The position numbers were made by a program, and so were the translations under genes. A stretch of DNA of 64,000 bases from Coprinellus micaceus (taxonomy: Eukaryota > Basidiomycota > Agaricomycetes > Agaricales > Psathyrellaceae): NCBI GenBank assembly GCA_951394405.1, contig OX596335.1, positions 1 to 64,000 on the forward strand, read 5' to 3'. The notes beneath the pieces were generated by a model, which saw only the letters and a list, made by a program, of their open reading frames with translations, searched no databases and was not told the DNA's origin. Shown here one piece after another: positions 12,300 through 23,959 of this stretch (positions are counted from its first letter, which is position 1; each line of letters starts with the position of its first letter).

Positions 12300-13479
12300 G
12301 ACGGGAGTGAAAAAGAAGGGAACGTATTCTCGAAGGCGTCGATTGATATGTGAAGGTCGAAGTGACACTGGGCGGGTGTCGCGGGATGGCAGGTTAAAAA
12401 TAGCCCAACTACCGTGACGGCAGTGGTCATTCTGGTGATGGACCCCATGATCGAAGCATGTTTGAACGCCAATCTTCATAGCCTCGCTTGCGAGCAATCT
12501 CCGGCGCCTATTTGCTTTGACCTGTGGGATTGATAGCGTGTCCCGATGAGTCCCGGGTTGGTGTCGATCCACCGAGGTGAAGAGAGCGAAGCCTCTTCGA
12601 CTCCCTCGTCCAGAATGAGCCGCAAACGCGTGGTGTACGGCAGACCATGTCATGGGCGCTGCACTGCCGCGATCTCACTGGGAGATTGACGGCGATAGTC
12701 GATAAGGATCGGTGGGGCGAGTCTAGCCACTGCGTACGTTTGATCCCGTGCGGATCTGCGAAGACACAGATCGGGTCACTGATATCAGGACCTTGGCAGA
12801 GGAAGCAAGTCATCGAGCCTTCGGATTCGATCAGTCACCCTCAAGAACTGTTGCTGGGACGTTTGGATATCGAATCTCCCAAGGGTAACTCCTGGAGTTA
12901 CGTCGAATCGAACCCTGCACTCAACGAACCGACGAAGCCTGAACACGAGTCACTAGGGCTCGGCCCGTCGACACTGTAGAAGTCTACGTGGTGAACGATT
13001 CAAGGCATCACGATTACCAAGGCGGAGAAAAGAGGCGTAACGCACCAAGCAGTCGACAGACCCTCTTCCGTATCGATGCACCAGGACCAAATTCACCTGG
13101 ACAGAGATTATCTCGAGCTCAGCGTTGAGGGGTAACCAAGGAGGCGTAGTGGCGCGGGCGTCAAAGGTTCCAGTTGAGCCGTAACATTCGGTCGGCCTCT
13201 GAGAAACATCCAGCCCTCTCGATTGATAGCCCGGAGGGTGAAGGCCGGGGGAACTAAAGACCGCCGAGAGAGAAGCTCGCAGAGCTCGACCTCAGCACGA
13301 TCTGGTCCCGTGGCGCCTGGAGCTGCGGGCTGTCATAGAGGTAGAGTGGCGTTGAGACTTCGTTAACGAAGGATTAGGCGAGTGAGTGGCCTAATCGAAC
13401 GGACGGTGAGCCCAGTGATATTGGAGTCAGGTACGCAAAGGGTGAGCAAACGATAGTTGAAGGCGGATGCCGAGGTCAA
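12300..13479. other. No recognisable gene
   Basis: This holds the upstream region of the membrane-protein gene and then about 1 kb with only short unsupported ORFs on both strands. Confidence 0.45.
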
Positions 13480-13481
13480 TA

Positions 13482-13835
13482 GAGACGTTGTGTGGAGCCA
13501 CGGAAAGCCACCGGTGGCAAAATGTTGATGTGTATAGACACGCCCTGGCTTTCGGGTGGCTTCCTGGTGGCTTCCTCCACTCGCTTTCTGTCGTAATATT
13601 GCCTGGCTTTGTGGACTGGGCTCCTTATTGGACATACTCGTCTGCCTCTGTCTAACGAGCGCACAAATGCTGGCCTTGGAACGTGTTATTGAGGCCTCCT
13701 GCTGAACGAAAGCCACAGGAAAGCCAGGAAAAGCCACGGTGGAGCATCAGCCCCACCCAAACGGAAGCCACGGCGATGCACTCGCACACCGTCATTTTGC
13801 CACTGGTGGCTTCTCGTGGCTCCGCACAAGGTCTC
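13482..13835. mobile_element. MITE 1, TA target, about 45-bp inverted repeats
   Basis: A 354-bp element with imperfect terminal inverted repeats. The left arm starts GAGACGTTGTGTGGAGCCAC and the right arm, read on the minus strand, GAGACCTTGTGCGGAGCCAC. Similarity continues through GTGGCAAAATG, about 45 bp with five or so mismatches. Both ends are flanked by TA (13480-13481 and 13836-13837), as expected for a Tc1/mariner-type target. The inside is filled with sub-terminal GTGGCTT/AAGCCAC repeats in both orientations and has no coding capacity, so it would need a transposase from elsewhere. Confidence 0.75.
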
Positions 13836-13839
13836 TAAT

Positions 13840-16430
13840 TCAGATAACCGAGTGAGCTCGCATGGGAGAGGTAGGGAGACACACGGGAGACAGGCGCAGC
13901 CCAGCGCTTGAGCGGCAGGGACGCAGAGTAGGGTACCATGATGGGCGGGTTACCATCACCCCTATCGCCAGGATTAAGCCGTCGAACAAGATCGAGAAGG
14001 TCGACAAGGGTCACTGGGATGATGTCCAATGCCTGATATCGGACGCGAAAGAGATCTCGGAGAACTGCTAATTTCGGCCATCGACGACATATACCCAGGA
14101 GCTCCGGTTTGTACTTCCGCCTCAAGCGCCCTTAGAGACCGATTCTCCGATATGGAGATCGCGCCGTCCGAGGGTACTCGAGGCCCGAGATTTCCACCAG
14201 GAGATGAAAGAGGGAACCCGCATCAGAAGCGCAGGCCAAGTCAAGGAGCCACAGCATGTTGAGAGCGTCATACAGCTCAAAGGCGGGAAGTTACCCAGGG
14301 GCTGGATGGAAGGCTATGGGCGTCAGACGTATTCGAGGGTCGCCGAGGAGCCATATGTACGTACCGCGTTAACGTTGAGTTCGCAGGTATCCCGCCCATG
14401 AACGCATCTTCCCCACCAATCGGTTTCCATCGTCCCCACACCTAACTGAGTGACGAGTCCCAGCGAACCGGAGGTCGAGTCCCAGCCACCCTAAGAGACC
14501 GGGATATCTCGAGACAGATCTAAGGGGTTTCAGGATGAGATATTCCAGACAACTCCAACCCCGGCATCGTGGTGGTGGAAAACAAGGAAAGAAAAGCTTG
14601 GAATGAACGCAAACCTTGGCCCTCGGCATTTCAAGCCGAGTTCAGACTCCGCCGGCAATCTCCCGCCGTCCCTTAAATGCTATGCCATCAATCGATGGGC
14701 ACTCTCTCGGTGACCACAACCATCTGTGTCCCTGCGTTTCTCCCCCTGAACATCACTCCACGCGATCCAGGAATCGAACACTTTCGGAGAGAAACACGAA
14801 GCGCCCCCCACTCTCTAGCGACCACGACAATCTCGGTTCTGGGACAGATCGTTAGAGGAGCGCAATGCGTGCTCGGCGAGATGTAGTGTCTTCGTCCTAG
14901 GAAGCGTTGATAAAGGGTTTCTGGATTATCCACGCAGTCCCCGCATATCTGGTACTGTGTTCGCTTTGGGAGGGATATGTTCTGTTCTATGGATTTCGTC
15001 GCCGGCTCTGTCATATCCTGCCGATGGATGGAAACTCTGCAGAATTCGATACTTTCTGGCCACGAACCTTTCTTCTACGACTTTGGCGCAGGTTTTCCAC
15101 ATCGCTCACAGACCATTCAGACGTCATGGTCCATCATTCGCCTATTCCGACCGCTTCTCGGTCAGGCGGCACGCCGTCTGGCCTATTGTTAGGTGAATAG
15201 GTTCCTGGGGTGTGGGACATAAGGTGACCTTACCCTCAGGAACACTCGCCTTCGAGTCACCGCCAACCCGCCCACACCCCTCCATCTTCTGCGATAGCAT
15301 CATTCGCTAACCTTCCCACTTCTCAACAGGGCGAAACCGAGTCTGGAGCATCCTTTCGTCGTATCGACAAATTCCCCATCTTGATTCGCCGCCCGGAAGA
15401 GACATGTAGCGGGGAAGCGCACCTTGCGACGTCGCCGGATATTGGCAAGGCCTCGGTGGTGATCGTCTCATCTCTGGCGTGGAATTCGTACCCTCCCCCC
15501 GTTTACGTCTCCTCCTGTTGCACCCCAATACCGGTCGATGGTGAAAACTGCCTGTACACCGCTGTGAGCTGCGTCAGCTCGACCGCCGTGTGCGAGGGGG
15601 TTCCCATAGGAGCGACATTGGGTGCACGAGAAGGCAGATGGACTTGATGTGGGTGTTCCTACTCTCAGCTTCGTCGCTATGAAATGTAACTGGGTTCGGT
15701 AGGTTTTGCGACGGGAATATGAAGTATCTGAACCTTCGAGGGGGTAAAGATCAACTGTTATGGTTAAACCTTGAATATACGGCGAAGAGCCGACGAGCTA
15801 TGAGTATGTAGGTCTCTGAATCATCGATCATCGTATTCGAAGCGATTTAGTGTCAAGTGTCGAATGAAATATAAGCATCATATACAATGTATCGAGCGTA
15901 GCTACCAAGAAGACCGTGCTAAGTACAAATCGTGGGACTGGGTATGTACACATCTCGTCGACGAGGCGCACATAAACGCGGGTGGAAAGACCAGGCCCAG
16001 GCGGTCGGCGAAGGGAGTGACTCGAGACGCACATCAATTGTCCATGTTCGACGAGAAAGGCCTGTCTCGCCTTCACGAAGGAGATCCGGTGACTAGGTAG
16101 TTGAATGGTTACCTCCGTAATATGACAGTGTAAATTGGCGAATGTCCGCATCGGCGAGTCGCCTCAGCAAGGACGGTCAAATTTCACAAGTAAGCCTATG
16201 CGGCTACGACGAACGTAGGAAATCACCCAGGACACCACTGCCACATATACATCCCCGTATTATGGGTGGTGTACAATCACCATGACAGGGGGGGCCGTGA
16301 AAATAAAAGCACCATACCCAAGTCACGGGAGAGTGCAACCAAACCGGCTCGGGGGGATCGATGGGTGTGGTGGAGTGATTTGTTCTAGCGCATACAAGCT
16401 TGGATAGACGCGTCGTTCAGCTGGAGCCCA
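13840..16430. other. No recognisable gene; one subtelomeric motif copy
   Basis: Only short ORFs. A copy of the CCGCCGGCAATC motif that marks the subtelomeric unit lies at about 14648-14660, with weak similarity continuing on its minus-strand side. The rest shows nothing I can support. Confidence 0.4.
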
Positions 16431-18760
16431 AAGTCTAATCAGCCCACACTCGACGGAGCCCCAAGTTCTGCGACCCGCACCCACACATGGAATGCCCATG
16501 TGAATCGCCCCTCAAACGCAAAGATGAAGGGTTTAACCAGACGGGCATGCCAGCTGGAGATAGCCCGTCGAAGCGACCAGACGACAGCCGCTTGCAGGTC
16601 GGCAGCGGATAGCTCTAGAAGAGTAACCAAGACAGCGTAGGTCATATTCTAGAAATTTCAAGGGAGGGACTGCGAGCGAGGTCGAACCGTGCAGAGCGCC
16701 TTGAATCGTACATAGACGGGAAGACCCAGGGGGATCCAAAAGCCGAAGGTGGAGAGAGAGCCAGACAAGTGAGATAGCGTAACACCCACCCTTGCGATAA
16801 GTCGTTCTCCAGAAGCTGCCCGGGCTCCAACCAAGTCCCGTCCCTTTTCCGTCTGTCCCAGGCGTTGATAGCGGGGGTCGCTTCAAATCCCAGCATCGAT
16901 AGCCGATCGGCCGCATTGTGCGGCATGATGTCAAGAGAGAAAGGACTCCATGGTGTCTCAAAGCAGATCGGGGAGAATGAATCACTAGGCCATGGGATAT
17001 AGACGGGGAGGCTGGGTGGTGCTGCGGGTGAGCAGAGACGAAGCGAAAGCAGAGGATAGCACTCCTGGCCGCACTTAGTTCGCTATTGAAGGTCCGCCGG
17101 CAATCGCCGAATCACCCCCTTGAACGCGAAACGGATCGATCGCCCATTCCTTCCGAGCCGCCACCATCCCCCAAGCACTGGCCCTCCATATCCAATGACT
17201 GCTTGTCTGTGGGAGTACGGAGTCTCGGCGCTAAGTTCGTTATGACTAGCTTGATCACTCTCCTTCCTGTTTCCGCTTCCCTGCCACCATAGTGACGGAG
17301 GTTCCTCACCGACGCCGATGCTGAAACGGCAACAGAATGGTGAGCTACATCGCGACAAACACACTACGGTGTGACAAGAGACCCCTCCGCGTCGCAGATA
17401 GAGTTCGCATCCGTTGTGTTTGGTTTTGCGTAGGCGATGGTCTGTGTAGGTTCTGTTCACGCCTAACTTCTGGCAACTTATTTTGACACGCGCCCCGAAC
17501 TCTAGGGTTGCGGTGCAACCTCCCCCACGAGGATGCATCGTCGATACGCAACAATGATCCTATTTATGGTTGTCTCTCGCTCGCGCGAGTGTGAATCTAG
17601 CTTCGGTGCTTAACCTTCTTTCGCTAGCAACCTCAATGGTCCTTTGTTGGCGCGCGAGAGGCCCTCTGGATACTGCTGACAGATATACTCTCAGCCGACA
17701 TTGGCTCTTCCCGGCTCTTTCCCACTCAAGCGTCTACCCCTGCTGTACGTCATTGCAACCTCCCAATAAGCGATGTGTCTCGGAATTGAGTGTTGAGCAG
17801 AAAATTGTCGTTCTTGACACACCTACTGCTCGGGCTTTTTTCGGGAAATCGACATTGTGGGGCGTCCCACTATCAGGCTGCCCACCGCGCATTTCTACCT
17901 GAGCTGCCAATCCAATCTTCCGGTCTCTGTATAGCTCGGGATTGTGTCAACAATGTGCCCCCCGCAGGGTGATTCGATCCGATGCCGAACTGGATGGTGG
18001 TCCTCAGTGTTTGGCGTTAGCCAATCGAACTTCTATGGGGATTACCTCGGCTTAAGCTATGCTCTTCAGTTCTTGTTCGTGACATAAGTCAACCCTAGGG
18101 GTGGTTCTCCCAAGCACAGATCTCGCCAGTAAGGGTCGCCTTCTCCCCGCATGGTAGTCAATCTCGTGACTCTGATCTTTCCCTTCGACCGATCGACATA
18201 GTTTCACGGTGGAAGTGTTAACCCTGTTCATAGACTTCCTGTCTACATCCACTTCCTCTTATACCGAAACTTGGGATTCCTGGCTTGGCTCCCGCGTTGG
18301 CAATCTGACCTCCCCACTCGTATTGCGACTCCTCGAATCGAGTGTTGAGGAGACGCGCGTCATATTCGACCTAGTCGTCGCTCTCCCTCGGTCCAGAGTC
18401 CCTGAGAAAGGTTGGGGAGAGACGCCCCAGCCTATGAACGAACAAGAATCTTGAATTGGTTTCGAGGGGATGGCCGCCGGCCATGCGACTTTACGCCCAC
18501 CCTTATATGTCATGACTGCCCTGCCTCACACGACTACAGCCACGATGCTGAAATCGGCCACCATGTTCCAGCGTTCGTACGACTTTCGATACTATCAGTC
18601 TGCAGCCTCGCCTTTCACGCATCGCGCATAAGCTTGCGCCAGAGCCTATTGGGCTCTGACACAGAATCGAGTGTCTATCTTGTTACCTACCGCCGGAATG
18701 TACCCAGGTCCCACCGACCGAATCCTCCACGATAGCCCCTCTCCCATGGAGGTTTGTAAC
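16430..18760. repeat. Subtelomeric repeat unit, degenerate copy 1
   Basis: Landmarks shared with the copies further right are CCGCCGGCAATCGCCGAATC at 17094-17113 and the block CCTCGAATCGAGTGTTGAG near 18333. They lie about 1.24 kb apart, against 1.14 and 1.20 kb in copies 2 and 3. A second, weaker version of the latter block (TCGGAATTGAGTGTTGAG) lies near 17780. The unit has no intact ORF. On the minus strand the bases around the first landmark read FKGVIRRLPADL, which recurs in copy 3. Confidence 0.6.
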
Positions 18761-19480
18761 CCAACCGTCCGGGCCTGTGCATCTGTAGCTCAGTCTTATA
18801 CGGTCAGGGGTTTCCACGTTCTCCATCGCTGGGGGCTTTCAGTTTGACTTCGCGCCAAGAACGTGGGAGATAGTCGCTCGATCCGCCGTTATCTAGGTGT
18901 GGTTATCCTGATTCCTCTTCAAGGGCTTCCAGGGTGAACGGTATACCGCAGACTTTTAGATATACTTTAGATACACGCTGTGCGGTACGGATTATGGCAG
19001 TTTTCTGTATGTGTTTCCCTGTCATGTGGCGTTGTTCACCAACATGCTAGGGGCGTTTCGTGTTGACTTTAAGGACTCGTCGGCTCTTCATGAATATTTC
19101 AATTTGCATGTACGCCCGCTGACCCCAGATACAGCCGATCCAATTCACCCGGGCTCACTGATGAGTCAGGACTTGTGGCGACAGACATCCCCGAACGCCA
19201 AAACGTCTCCAACTCTCCTACATCTTGCGTCCATATCTTTAGTGCTTCCCTTAAGGGAAACTCTTGAACTGTGGTCCTCTCGCATCGATGCATCAACTCA
19301 AGTTTGGACTTCCGTTCAGCGCTTATCTCCACCAAAGGATCGAGGGAGGGTTCAACCGTTCGTCCTACCCGTGTCTTCCACGAACATCCTTGTGGTTGGC
19401 GTGGCAGGGGGTGCGTTGAACGTCAGAGCCCCGTTCAGAGAACGATGCGCCGACACAGTGTTCTGTGCTTTAAACTAAGT

Positions 19481-20573
19481 TTAAACGAGAACTCGCGGGT
19501 ACGCGCGTACAATAATTCCAAAGGTGATTCCCAGTCCAGAGAGCGCTTGGAGAACGGTCTCAGAGACCACACCCACCGCACCAGACGTTCCCCTCAAACC
19601 GTGTATCCATGGGATCACGACGAATAGAAGCGCGGTGGATAAAACCCCACAGACCACGACCCGCACGAGGTGCCATTTCTACAGGTGTCAGGGGAATTGG
19701 AGGGAAGTGTAAACCGTAACGGTATACTTCTGCCGGAGCACACAGGTAGCGCGTAGATATTTGTCGAGGAGAAGCAGACAGAGACCGACTAGGGTACGAG
19801 CACGGGAGCTATCTTCCAGCGGACATTGACCACCGGCACGCAAAAGCTCAGCTCGCCCTTTACAATCAAAAGAAGAGTCGACGAAGCCCGCACTTCAACG
19901 CACCGGGTCCACCAAACCGAAGGCCACGGGCCATCGCGCGGTGTATATAACCGGATGCGTTACGGGGAGAGATAACGCCTGTGATGTCGACAGTAAATCG
20001 CGTGGAAGGCCCCAGCCCGCAGCGGTTGAAGTTCGTGAGCGACGCGTAGCGGGAGAGGGCGCCGACACAGATCCGAGTATCCGAACTCGATAGTCAACGA
20101 CCGTGGACGTATCGCTTCCGCGATGTCGCATCGACACCCCCATACAGACAGGACAGCCCAGATACGTCGGGCTTTGGGGTACCCGCCGGAGCCCGCCAAC
20201 CCTCTGAGCCGAGGTTCTTGGCCCTCGTCTGGGTGGAGGGATCGATCGTGCGTGAGGAAGTAGGACGACGAGGCGGCTGTGACGTTCAAGAAGTCGACTA
20301 GCTCGACTCCTCGCTCGGTCGCCCATTTGCTCGACTTATAGCCCGAATTATGAGGCACCCGTAGAGGACTGACACCCAATATGGAGGGCCTGTCCCCTCG
20401 GGGGGCACAAGCTCAAGGATACCAGTCGAAGTATCCGGGACGGCCGGGAAACGACGTCGAAGGATAGCTGGGCAGGTCGCAGGGAGTGGGATGACATTCC
20501 AACTAAAGAGATTGAGGTGATAGCAGAGAGAGCTTTGGCGATCGAAAGTCAGAGCGAAGCATGGGTGAGGCAT
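19481..20573 (-). pseudogene. Unknown gene-family relic X1 inside unit copy 2
   Basis: Two stretches on the minus strand keep the same reading frame as the other units. One reads VELVDFLNVTAASSSYFLTH and continues HDRS.HPDEG.EPRLRGLAG near 20.2-20.35 kb. The other is a hydrophobic end (VVVCGVLSTALLFVVIP and ETVLQALSGLGITFGIIV) near 19.5-19.65 kb. Copy X2 reads VELVDPLDVT-like and EPRLRGLAR at the matching place. Shared open frames in diverged copies suggest past coding, probably for a membrane protein. No full exon chain could be built, and I do not recognise the family. Confidence 0.4.
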
Positions 20574-20980
20574 CTACGGCGAGCGGGTGAGCGATCTATG
20601 GGTGAAGACAAGACCAAGCGAGAGCTCGCTTGGTGCATAGTAGCCATACACCGCCCCTCAACGTACATACGCAGACTCCGCATATCCCTCCTTCTCTCTA
20701 CATCGACTTGTCGAAGGGCCCCGCTGCGAAGCGGGAGTGGAGGCTGAGAAGCGCATCCATACATAGAGTCCGCGCCAGCGAGAAAAGGAGAAAGAGAGGC
20801 GATATTCCCGTGAAATCTTTACAGCAGAGATGAAGGAAACTAGTCATTCTGAAGGATGGAAGCGCAGCGTGATGACGGTGAGGAGCAAGCAGCAACGAGG
20901 CAATCGTGCGCGTTAGGGAGGATTCAGACTCCGCCGGCAATCGCCGAATCGCCCCTCAACTGAATCGCTCACCGATCTCC

Positions 20981-21026
20981 CCTTCCTTCCTTCCTTCCTT
21001 CCTTCCTTCCTCCCTTCCTTCCTTCT
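20981..21026. repeat. (TTCC)n microsatellite
   Basis: About eleven TTCC units with one interruption, lying 30 bp after the conserved motif of unit copy 2. Other unit copies have a weaker CCTTCCTTCC or TTCTTCC tract at the same place, so the tract looks like an expansion of an ancestral short run. Confidence 0.85.
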
Positions 21027-22659
21027 ACCTCCTTTCCCTCGTTTATTTCCGTTAGCTTTATTCTCTTGACCTCTGTGCATTTACTGTATCCCTTAACACC
21101 TCGGCACTCGCTGGTCTCGCTTCTAGGACTTGGATATCTTGGCACTACCCGCGAACTTGGACGCCGGCGGCTGGACGCGACTGTCGTCACGGGCTAGGCT
21201 TTGGCTTGGAAAAAGCGAGGGTCAAAGGAGGGGTGACGTTTAGTACGAACGGGGGGCGCTTGAGGAAATTAAGGGGGAAAGATCGGTCGACCTGCCGTTC
21301 TCCGTTCCGAACACATTCGCCCTTCCTTTACACCATGCTCCAGTTCTCGCCTCAGAACATATCACTGGCTAGTTCATAGACTTCGGATTCTTCGTACACT
21401 CAAGTGTCTTTTTCCGCGATTCTGGGGCCTCGCTCAGTCCCGTTCATCGAAGAACGTCCTCCGGTTGTAGCGTAGGGTACGACCCTTTACTGTGGCCGGC
21501 CTCGTGGATGCTAATTTGCGTGCAGGACTCCCAGCGTTGAGCCGGGACCGCAGTAAACTGGTATGCTCTCCCTTGATACCTCCTCGGCATTTTCTGGGTG
21601 GTCCATGATCGTTGATTCGTCGAGGGCGAGAAACCGTTTCGACCTCCCTACACGCATCGCCCCTTTTCGAACCCAACGTTGAATGAGAACCTGTCGATTT
21701 TGTCGCGGTTTCTAGTACTGGGTTAGTCTGGATGCGCGCTTGGTCGGTGGGGTCCAAGGTACTCGGCTTTCTGTCCACGATGTCTCTGTCTCGGTGCTTT
21801 TCGTCTGGTAGCGACATACCCCCGCGCCTCGACGGGGATGGCTCTCCTAGTAAACGTGCCTCACCAATATGAGTCGCTCTCTGCCACACACGGTGGTCAG
21901 TTGCGTCATCGTTGTGTGGGCTCCTCCGAGCGATCAATGCGGCTTTACAATGGAAGCATTCGTCCCTATCCTCCGGCTCTCTGCCTACGTCCACTCTGTT
22001 CTTCAGGAACTTGGCAGCCCTTGGTTGGCTCGCGTCACCGATATGACTTCCCCACTAGCCCTTCGGTTCCTCGAATCGAGGGTTGAGTAGGTCTCGTCGT
22101 ACTTGACGTAGTCCCCAACCTCCCTGGGTTGAGATGACCGTGGACACCTGGGGATAGACATCCTCGGGCTAACTCACAAAGGTTGAACCTGAGTGTGGAA
22201 CCACCTACCCACAGGGATGCTTAACCGTCCTCGCGCTATATCTTGATCCGTCAGGCGGCTTGTGGGAGTTGAGTAAAGCTCTTGGTTGACAGGTAGAAGA
22301 CTGAAGAAGAGCCACCTGCTGTGCACTATCTTCTCGATAAATTCTCCATTCTGGTGAAATCCACTTGAAGACTCTCTCCAATTCGCTTTTTTAACAACTC
22401 GTGCTGAACTTGGGAGCTTCACAGAGCTCTGGCCTTGACGGTGGGTTCTTTCAACGCATAAATGCGTTGGATCCCGGTCTCGTCCATCGGCTGACCGACA
22501 TTAACGCATAAAGAGACAAATATCTACTTGGCCTACGTAATTTACAGGGAGTATAACGCTCCTGGTTCATTCGCTAATCCCGCATTATGCCTCGGTGTGC
22601 GTCGGACTTTGTCTTCCCCAAGGAGACTGAGGTACGTCGATGTCGGCTGAAGAATCAAG

Positions 22660-23740
22660 ATGGTCTGGTTTTAAACCACGGGGCTTTCCATGCGTAAACT
22701 GGTTTAAAAGTTTAAACACCTCCGTTTAAACAACCTCAACCTGACCTACGTAGTCTAGCCCTGTAGCTATAGCTGGGATCCACCTAGGGTCAGCAGTTTA
22801 AACTACCCCGTGTTTAAACGCTCTTTGGTTGAATTCGGTTGAATTCAGGTTGAAAAGTGTTTAAAAGATGAGTTTAAACCACGATTAAACGGCCTTAAAC
22901 CCGATACAAAACGATATCTAAGTGTATGCACCCTCTCTAATACTACAAGGCCAACGCCAACGTGGGTACGGGTCGACATGGGCCCGAAGTGATTGACCTC
23001 TGGTGCTCGGGTTTAAACCGGAGTTTAAACACCGGTGATGGCCGTCAATATGGCTCAAGGCACCCCCACCACTGCAACGTACCGTGCAGAGGCAAGGGTA
23101 CCCGGGAGCATCGCCCTAGGTGGAGGTAAGGGAAAGAGGGGCGTCAGGAATTTATTTGATGGGGGCCAGCCTTATATATGCACTGGCTTTGTTGAATGTT
23201 TGGTCGCAATTGGTGCTCACGCGTCAGTTCACGTGAGGACCGCGTGCGCGGTCAAGCCGAGCCAAACAAACGCCGGGTATATAACCCTGGGGACTTTAGG
23301 AACGACGCGCATCCCTTCTTTCATTCTCTCCCACACCAATGGGTAGAGCAAGGCCGAAGACAATCCGACCTACATCGGGCCGATGCTGACATGTGTCAGT
23401 TGTCGCTCGAGGGTGGGCGCCGCACTGTAGGGTCGCCTTCGGGCCCTCCGACTCGACATAGATAACTGGTTGCATTCGTTACAACATTGTAATTAGCACA
23501 GTCACCCTCAAATAAGACATTTGTATAGTCGTGAGTCCCTCCCGAGCCCTTGACGTGGCAACGGGTGTTTAAACCGAGTTTAAACCAAGCGGTGCCACGG
23601 GCGCTTAAATATTTTGATATGGTGCAATCTGACCAAATGCCGCTGTGGAAGGCGTTTAAACCACTTGTTTAAACATTTAAACTGGTTGGGGCATACATGG
23701 GCTTGTAGTTTAAACAAAACGGTCTGTTTACATTCGGCTG
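22660..23740. repeat. GTTTAAAC octamer island
   Basis: Twelve exact GTTTAAAC palindromes lie at 22710, 22724, 22796, 22812, 22872, 23011, 23023, 23567, 23578, 23654, 23667 and 23708. There are also near-copies (GTTTAAAA, ATTTAAAC, CTTAAAC). Ten of the twelve fall in pairs separated by only 3 to 8 bp. The rest of the 64 kb has only two exact copies (19479 and 33293). The block has no coding capacity and fits the extra 1.1 kb that separates unit copies 2 and 3. Confidence 0.85.
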
Positions 23741-23959
23741 TTTCCCCAGGATCCTCGCCGCCCTTTGGTTCTTCCGTAAGTAGTGCTGAACATTCGAGAC
23801 ACTGTCCCAAAACGAAAGCGCCGACCCAGCTTCCATGCCTAGCAAACCACCGACGTTCGAATATTGGGTGGTGGGCAACCAACTCCAAGAATAAAGTTCG
23901 ATCGGTGTAAGCGGGTACGGTGTGAGTTCCCTTGAGGCTTGGACGGCAGAACTGAAACT

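Larger units (their letters stand above)
19480..22130. repeat. Subtelomeric repeat unit, degenerate copy 2
   Basis: Landmarks in order are a minus-strand frame with a hydrophobic end (19481-20573), the CCGCCGGCAATCGCCGAATC motif at 20931-20950, GAGAACCTGTCG near 21684, and CCTCGAATCGAGGGTTGAG near 22071. The spacing of the last three (753 and 387 bp) is close to that in copy 3. No intact gene is visible. Confidence 0.65.

Noticed and set aside
18770..18850. tRNA-like TCTGTAGCTCAGTC sequence
   Set aside because: A D-arm-like match only. No acceptor stem, anticodon arm or T arm with GGTTC could be placed.
22452..22469. Perfect hairpin CAACGCAT-AA-ATGCGTTG
   Set aside because: A single short palindrome without a T-run, gene end or second copy nearby. 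It may be chance.
22660..23740. CRISPR-like array
   Set aside because: The repeats are 8-bp palindromes with uneven 3-500 bp spacing in a eukaryote, with no constant spacer length and no cas genes.
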